Source of the DNA: JAQBDA01 sp041301185 | GTDB lineage: Bacteria; Chloroflexota; Anaerolineae; Anaerolineales; UBA4823 | NCBI GenBank assembly: GCA_041301185.1 | Contig: JBFYSV010000150.1 | Span: 1 to 11,918, forward strand | DNA length: 11,918 bases | Direction: 5' to 3' | Part shown: positions 7,861 through 11,918 of the stretch, piece by piece | Layout of the letters: every line of letters starts with the position of its first letter | Numbering within the stretch: position 1 is the stretch's first letter | Notes under the pieces: generated by a model | Databases searched by the model: none | Seen by the model: only the letters and a program-made list of their open reading frames with translations | Told to the model about the DNA's origin: nothing | Position numbers and translations under genes: made by a program

Positions 7861-7864
7861 CTCC
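7861..7864 (-). promoter_or_regulatory. Shine-Dalgarno GGAG favouring start at 7854
   Basis: GGAG lies 6 nt upstream of ATG 7854 on the minus strand and inside the coding stretch that the longer start at 7866 would use. This argues for the shorter ATPase product beginning MDQMPIL. Confidence 0.45.
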
Positions 7865-7881
7865 ATTTTACCCGTCTTCTG

Positions 7882-8811
7882 TTACTGGTAGCGCAGGGCT
7901 TCTTCGCGCAAACCATCGGCGAACAGGTTTAACCCGATCACCAGGCTGACGATAGCCAATGTGGCGGCAAGCACAGGCCAGGGGTTGGCAATCATGCGAC
8001 CATGACCTTCCTGAACCATACCACCCCAATCCGGTGTGGGTGGTGGTAAGCCCAGGCCGAGAAAGCCAAGGGTGCCGATATAGAAAGCAGCATAGCCAAT
8101 CCGCATAAGGAAGTCCACAATCAGCGGTCCGCGGCAATTCGGCAAGATTTCACGTACCATGACCTGAAAATCGGAGTCACCGCGCAGCTTGGCGGCGGAT
8201 ACAAACTCTCGGGTGCGGATGTCCATCGTCAGCGCCCGCACCAGGCGCGCGACCCCCGGCGCACCACCAATAGCGATGGCGATGACCACATTGAACATTG
8301 AAGGTCCAATGGCTGAGATGATGATCATATACAGCAGTATGGTAGGGAAAGCCATGATGGCATCCAGGATGCGCATCACGGCTTCATCGATCCATTTGGC
8401 ATAGTACCCCGAAGGCAATCCCAGGGCGATGCCAAGCACGAAAGCCACGGATACCGAAAGAGGACCCAGAATCAGGATGGTGCGCGCCCCGTAAGCCAGG
8501 CGTGACCAGACATCTCTCCCCATCTGATCAGTTCCCAGTGGATGAGCAGCGGAAGGACCTTCGTTGATGGCAGTGTAATCTTGCTCGTTCGGGTCGTAGG
8601 AGGTTACTAGCGGTGCAAATATCGCCACAAATACCCAGAATAGCACAATCGCCAGACCGACCATGGCGGTTTTTGAGGCGGTGATCAGCTCGACCAGTTC
8701 CCGCAGGCGCCTACTGACGTTCGACATGGAGCGGGCGGATGTTGCTCCTTGGTTGGGGCCGGATGGCTGTTTTGTCCGTGCGGATTTTTCATCAGCAGTT
8801 ACAACCGACAT
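7882..8811 (-). CDS. ABC importer permease, DppC/OppC type
   Basis: 309 residues. A cytoplasmic N-terminal tail (1-45) rich in Ser/Thr/Lys leads into TM1 (about 48-70), then a periplasmic segment with the family's HPLGTDQMGRDVWSRL signature (90-105). Further membrane helices lie around 112-135, 148-170, 172-192, 231-256 and 277-300. The EAA cytoplasmic coupling loop, FVSAAKLRG followed by REILPN (203-225), docks on the ATPase. LGFLGLGLPPPTPDWG (248-263) is also typical of DppC proteins. ATG 8811 has AGGAG 6 nt upstream, overlapping the TAG of the preceding permease gene. Its stop is 15 nt before the longer ATPase start. It forms the heterodimeric membrane channel with the upstream permease. 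Confidence 0.95.
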   Translation of the reverse strand: MSVVTADEKSARTKQPSGPNQGATSARSMSNVSRRLRELVELITASKTAMVGLAIVLFWVFVAIFAPLVTSYDPNEQDYTAINEGPSAAHPLGTDQMGRDVWSRLAYGARTILILGPLSVSVAFVLGIALGLPSGYYAKWIDEAVMRILDAIMAFPTILLYMIIISAIGPSMFNVVIAIAIGGAPGVARLVRALTMDIRTREFVSAAKLRGDSDFQVMVREILPNCRGPLIVDFLMRIGYAAFYIGTLGFLGLGLPPPTPDWGGMVQEGHGRMIANPWPVLAATLAIVSLVIGLNLFADGLREEALRYQ

Positions 8812-8820
8812 GTCAGTCTC

Positions 8821-10137
8821 CTAGGCGTAACGAATGCGTGGGTTGATCATGGCGTAGATAATATCCGCGATCAACTGGGTTCCCACTGCGATGACAATCA
8901 GCACCATCGCTCCGGCTTCAATCGCATAGATATCCTTGTAGAGGGCGGCGTTCAGGATGAAATTGCCCAATCCGGGGTAGCCAAATACCGACTCGATCAC
9001 TACCAGCCCGCCAATGAACCAATTGACATGCAGCATGATCACGGTGATCGGCGCCATCATGGCGTTGCGCAACACATGACGGGTCACTACCTGGCGGTGT
9101 GTAAGCCCTTTCAGGATAGCAGTGCGCACGTACATGCTATTCATCACTTCAACCACGCTGGAGCGGGTAATTCGCAGCACATACCCGATCTCCACCAGGC
9201 AAGCGGTCATCACGGGCAGGATGATCATGCGTGGATCTTGCAGGATGGCATCTTCGCTGAGGAACACAGTCGCTCCTGGCAGCCAGCCAAGCCAGAGACC
9301 GAAAGTCATTATCAGCAGGATGCCAGTGGCAAAGTCGGGAGACGCTGCAGTGAGCAGACCTCCAAGGGTGACAATGCGATCAACAAGTTTGCCTTCGTTG
9401 AGTCCGGCGATCAATCCCAGGACGATGGCGATGGGAATGGATATCGCAAATGCCAACATTGCCAGGATCAGCGAGTTGTTGATGCGCCTGCCGATCACAT
9501 CTGAGACAGGGCGCTTGTAGCGGAGCGAGATGCCCGCATCGCCGCGTAACAATCCTTTAGACATGGGCATATAATCCACCGGTGAGTCCGCCGCTTGTTG
9601 CCATCCGCTATATTCCAGGGTAAATTCTGACCCGCCCTCACCTTGAATCCACAATGCAGCCCGGTTGTCATTATCCATCCCCCAAAAGTAGGTTTTGCCG
9701 TCCTCGTCAACTCTCCAGGCTGTGTTGTCGGGTGTCGGAACCACAGAACCATCTGGTTGGCGAATCATCTTGATCAACTCGCCACCTTGTACGTCCCACT
9801 GCACCAAGTCGCCGTTTTCATCCACCGCCCACCACTGGCGGTGTTTCTCCACTACACCCTGGGAGATAACGATCTCTTTTACCGGCAAACCAATGACTCG
9901 ACTGGCCTGCCAGTCGGATCCCAGAAGCCAGGATATATAGCGGCTTAAGCGAGAACGATCGAGACCGAGCTGGTTTTCCATCGATTTCTCTTGCTCTGGT
10001 GTTGCGTATGCGCCAAGGATGTTGCGGGCAACATTGCCGGGCGCAATTTCAACAATTGCAAACACCAGGATGGAGACGAGAAACATGGTGAGTAGCATTG
10101 TCAGGAGCCGGCGTGTGATATAACGTCCCATACCCAT
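8821..10137 (-). CDS. ABC importer permease, DppB/OppB type, with large extracytoplasmic insert
   Basis: 438 residues against a usual 300-340. The normal DppB elements are present: N-terminal helix (9-30) ending in VEIAPGNVA, the membrane core from about 222 to 430, an EAA loop (YVRTAILKG...RHVLRNA, 337-359) and FGYPGLGNFI (385-394) near the C-terminus. Between the segment LGLDRSRLSRYISWLLG (57-73) and its usual continuation LRGDAGISLRYKRPV (197-211) lies about 120 extra residues. These are rich in W, D, G and N, with recurring W-x-VDExG-type units (103-114, 141-152). The topology of the family places this segment outside the membrane, where the solute-binding protein docks. AAGGAG lies 11 nt upstream of ATG 10137; a second ATG at 10131 is also possible. 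It is the first transporter gene, 128 nt after the methyltransferase. Confidence 0.94.
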   Translation of the reverse strand: MGMGRYITRRLLTMLLTMFLVSILVFAIVEIAPGNVARNILGAYATPEQEKSMENQLGLDRSRLSRYISWLLGSDWQASRVIGLPVKEIVISQGVVEKHRQWWAVDENGDLVQWDVQGGELIKMIRQPDGSVVPTPDNTAWRVDEDGKTYFWGMDNDNRAALWIQGEGGSEFTLEYSGWQQAADSPVDYMPMSKGLLRGDAGISLRYKRPVSDVIGRRINNSLILAMLAFAISIPIAIVLGLIAGLNEGKLVDRIVTLGGLLTAASPDFATGILLIMTFGLWLGWLPGATVFLSEDAILQDPRMIILPVMTACLVEIGYVLRITRSSVVEVMNSMYVRTAILKGLTHRQVVTRHVLRNAMMAPITVIMLHVNWFIGGLVVIESVFGYPGLGNFILNAALYKDIYAIEAGAMVLIVIAVGTQLIADIIYAMINPRIRYA

Positions 10138-10221
10138 CGTTGTACCATCTCCTTCTGCTGTCTACCAGCGTGCAGAGCTTGTGAAATGCAATTCAAATCT
10201 CGTTTGTTTTGCCTAGTTGCT

Positions 10222-10248
10222 CCGGCTGGGCTTAGCCAGCCCAGCTGG
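10222..10248 (-). other. GC-rich stem-loop between methyltransferase and transporter genes
   Basis: CCGGCTGGGC and GCCCAGCTGG flank a 7-nt loop TTAGCCA, giving a 10-bp stem with one G-T wobble. On the transcribed strand it is followed by AGCAACTAGG, not a T-run, so it is not a classic intrinsic terminator. It lies 18 nt after the methyltransferase stop in a 128-nt gap. A role in 3'-end protection or differential expression of the flanking genes is possible but inferred. Confidence 0.45.
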
Positions 10249-10265
10249 TATCGTTAACTGCCAGG

Positions 10266-11708
10266 TTATTCGAGGTTTGCCTGCTCACGCAATATGATCT
10301 GTTGGATGGCTTTCTGAACATCCTCAGGCAATGGCTCCGGTTGGTGTTTGCTCAGGATGCTGTCGACTTGTTTTGCTGCTCGTTGCTCCATGGTGGTCCC
10401 ACCCCGCTTCTCCCAGACCGAGTACTGGTTCTTATCGAGCAGCTTGGAATAATAGGGTTCTTTGTAATGGCGCAGCGTGTGGTCGTGCCCCAGGTAACTA
10501 CCGGTGGGTCCAAGCTCTTCAATAACATCCAGCGCCAGGGTCTCATCGTTGACCACTACTCCGGCAGTAGCCGCGCGCAAGAAGCCAAGGATATCATTGC
10601 TGATGGTGATCACCTGCAAAGAGCCCTGCATACCGGCATCCATAAAGCCGACATCGTGAACGATATTGGCGCCATGCAGCAGGGATGTCATCAGGCTGAG
10701 CGTGATTTCAAAGCCACACTGCTGGTCGAGAACCTTGGAGTCCGTCGAGCCGCCCAAACCAAATACCGGCAAATCGTAATATTTGCCCATTGACGTCGGG
10801 ACGCCTTGCTCGTCTGCCAGCACATAATTGCCGACCATGGTTTGCAGGTTGTATGGTCCGCCATTCCAGCCGGGGACGGCGACCGCAGAACCTTCTTGGA
10901 CGAGCTGCGAGAGGACAATTCCCAATAAGATGCCGGCATTCATGGTTGCCATGCAACCGGCTGTGGTGACCGGCGAGTTCACTCCGCCAGCGTTCAGCGG
11001 GATATATAGCTGTGGTAAGCCCTTCTCTGCCAGGTACATGCATTTTTGCAGCGCCTCGGCGTTGGCGGTCATCCCTGAAGTGACATTGATGTAGCAGGTC
11101 GCAAACGGACGTTGCTGGAAAGCCTGCACTCCGCCAGCTACGATCTCGCACATTTCGACCGCCGCCACGCAGCCTTCAAAATCTGGGGTGACGAAGACGA
11201 TCGGCTTGGTGGTGTTGTTGAGCATGACTTCCATCTGGTAGCGGTCGTAGATGCTTGAGTCGACATCCTCAGGGAGAAAAGCTGACATCACAAAGTCGAT
11301 TTCAGGCAGTGCATCCATCAGAACCGATGCTTCATGCACATCGCTTAACAATGGTCTGCGGCGTAGTCCTGTGCGGTGATCCAGGATATTCAGACAGTCT
11401 GACCCGCCACCGTAATAGCTGTTATAGCCTCCGGCGCGTATCGCTACCTTGCCGTTACGATCATACAGGGTAAGCCGTTTGGGGGTGGTTGCCAGGGCGC
11501 GGGTGACCATATATTCCGGAATCCGCACGCGCACACCGTCAACTTTTGCTCCGCCGCCGTGCAGGATCTGGCGTGCCTTTTCGTCGTGAACGTCAATGCC
11601 GATGCGCTGCATGATCTCCAGGCTGGCGAGATGGATTTTTTCACATTCTTCTTTGCCCATGCGCGCGTAATGGGCGCTGGTCATGCTGGTACCATGGGTT
11701 TCTATCAT
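10266..11708 (-). CDS. MttB-family (trimethylamine/quaternary amine:corrinoid) methyltransferase, non-pyrrolysine type
   Basis: 480 residues, about family length, with no internal amber codon, so it belongs to the pyrrolysine-free MttB superfamily branch. Family-like stretches include EIMQRIGIDVHDEKARQIL (31-49), RIPEYMVTRAL (62-72), YGGGSDCLNILD (99-110), TKPIVF (167-172), GLGGSTDSKVLDQQ (317-330), LHGANIVHDVGFMD (344-357) and FLRAATAGVVV near 376. Characterised pyrrolysine-free members such as MtgB move a methyl group from glycine betaine or related quaternary amines to a corrinoid protein. The actual substrate here is unknown, and neither a corrinoid protein nor a second-stage methyltransferase is visible in the window. 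ATG 11708 has AGAGG 7 nt upstream; M9 lacks a site. Placement at the head of the cluster, before an importer, suggests that the imported compound is its substrate. Confidence 0.92.
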   Translation of the reverse strand: MIETHGTSMTSAHYARMGKEECEKIHLASLEIMQRIGIDVHDEKARQILHGGGAKVDGVRVRIPEYMVTRALATTPKRLTLYDRNGKVAIRAGGYNSYYGGGSDCLNILDHRTGLRRRPLLSDVHEASVLMDALPEIDFVMSAFLPEDVDSSIYDRYQMEVMLNNTTKPIVFVTPDFEGCVAAVEMCEIVAGGVQAFQQRPFATCYINVTSGMTANAEALQKCMYLAEKGLPQLYIPLNAGGVNSPVTTAGCMATMNAGILLGIVLSQLVQEGSAVAVPGWNGGPYNLQTMVGNYVLADEQGVPTSMGKYYDLPVFGLGGSTDSKVLDQQCGFEITLSLMTSLLHGANIVHDVGFMDAGMQGSLQVITISNDILGFLRAATAGVVVNDETLALDVIEELGPTGSYLGHDHTLRHYKEPYYSKLLDKNQYSVWEKRGGTTMEQRAAKQVDSILSKHQPEPLPEDVQKAIQQIILREQANLE

Positions 11709-11777
11709 TCTTTAACCTCTAGAATAGATAATTGCTATTTATCGTAAATTCGGGTAAGCGGAAAAGGAGGTACTTAC
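11709..11777 (-). promoter_or_regulatory. AT-rich leader, probable promoter region of the cluster
   Basis: The stretch from about 11709 to 11750 is markedly more AT-rich than the genes and lies directly before the first gene. A TTTACG (11743-11748) and TATTCT (11721-11726) pair has 16-nt spacing, but its start point would fall after the ribosome-binding site at 11716-11720. No exact promoter boxes can be assigned; the call rests on composition and position. Confidence 0.3.
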
Positions 11778-11816
11778 GGGGTAGTTATAGGCGGCGAACC
11801 CGCCTATAACTACCCC
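11778..11816. repeat. Perfect 17-bp inverted repeat (hairpin, 5-nt loop)
   Basis: GGGGTAGTTATAGGCGG (11778-11794) is the exact reverse complement of CCGCCTATAACTACCCC (11800-11816), separated by CGAAC. Such a long perfect stem is not expected by chance. On the minus strand the next bases are GTAAGTACCTCCTTTTCC, with a TTTT only about 12 nt away; on the plus strand there is no T-run. It could be a transcription-blocking structure isolating the cluster, a mobile-repeat (REP/MITE-like) hairpin or an operator. Confidence 0.8.
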
Positions 11817-11918
11817 ATAATCCCTTTCACCCGATCTCACGTTATTTATTTAAGACTTACGCAGTTGGTGGGAGGATAGGGGTGTGTGGGGGGGGGGGGG
11901 CCGGCCCCACCCCCCCCC
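11817..11918. other. Non-coding right edge with IS-end-like motif and G/C homopolymer end
   Basis: No gene is seen. ACTTACGCAG at 11855-11864 resembles the terminal sequences of several insertion-sequence families, and ACTTACG also occurs at 11772-11778. The last 30 bases are a run of 13 G, then CCGGCCCCA, then a run of C, forming a fold-back around GGGGCCGGCCCC. This looks like a contig end or sequencing artefact more than biology. Confidence 0.4.

Noticed and set aside
11721..11748. TTTACG-16 nt-TATTCT as the cluster promoter
   Set aside because: The predicted transcript would start downstream of the AGAGG ribosome-binding site of the methyltransferase, so the boxes do not fit this start.
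11762..11771. Plus-strand AAAAGGAGGT resembling a strong ribosome-binding site
   Set aside because: No start codon follows at a usable distance; the next bases form the hairpin arm.
11888..11918. G-run/C-run palindrome as a biological element such as an origin or G-quadruplex site
   Set aside because: It occupies the exact window edge and looks like an assembly or fold-back artefact.
1..11918. CRISPR arrays, tRNA or rRNA genes
   Set aside because: No regularly spaced direct repeats and no recognisable tRNA or rRNA segments were seen on reading the window.

Overview
The window looks like one long catabolic and transport cluster from a moderately GC-rich bacterium. Every supported gene lies on the minus strand, so transcription runs from high to low coordinates. 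A Chloroflexota (Anaerolineae-like) or similar anaerobic or environmental origin is plausible from the gene mix: an MttB-family methyltransferase, a fused peptide-type ABC ATPase, and several PLP enzymes with RidA. This placement is an impression from gene content, not a demonstrated one. The right edge dissolves into a G-run/C-run that looks like a contig end.

Layout in transcription order. At 11709-11918 there is a non-coding leader with a perfect 17-bp hairpin, an IS-end-like motif and a low-complexity end. An MttB-family (trimethylamine/betaine:corrinoid type) methyltransferase follows (11708-10266). Then comes a peptide/opine-type ABC importer: a permease with an unusual roughly 120-residue insert (10137-8821), a second permease (8811-7882), and a DppD-DppF-type double ATPase in one polypeptide (about 7854-5797). 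No solute-binding protein is visible. After a 94-nt gap come a Cys/Met-metabolism PLP enzyme (5702-4458), a RidA enamine/imine deaminase (4446-4060), a conserved-looking protein I do not recognise (4029-2764), a serine/threonine dehydratase-type PLP enzyme (about 2727-1717), an Asp/Glu-racemase superfamily protein (1686-901, possibly frameshifted at its 5' end) and a class I aminotransferase whose C-terminus lies beyond the left edge (884-1).

Reading them together: the transporter probably brings in a small amino-acid-like, N- or S-methylated, or peptide compound. The MttB homologue could remove a methyl group. The three PLP enzymes and the racemase-like protein fit elimination, deamination, transamination or epimerisation of an amino acid. 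RidA would hydrolyse the reactive enamine/imine intermediates released by the lyase and dehydratase. The unrecognised 421-residue protein sits in the middle of this set and may supply the defining step. Intergenic gaps from the lyase to the aminotransferase are short (about 11-36 nt), as expected of an operon. The substrate is not determined by the sequence.
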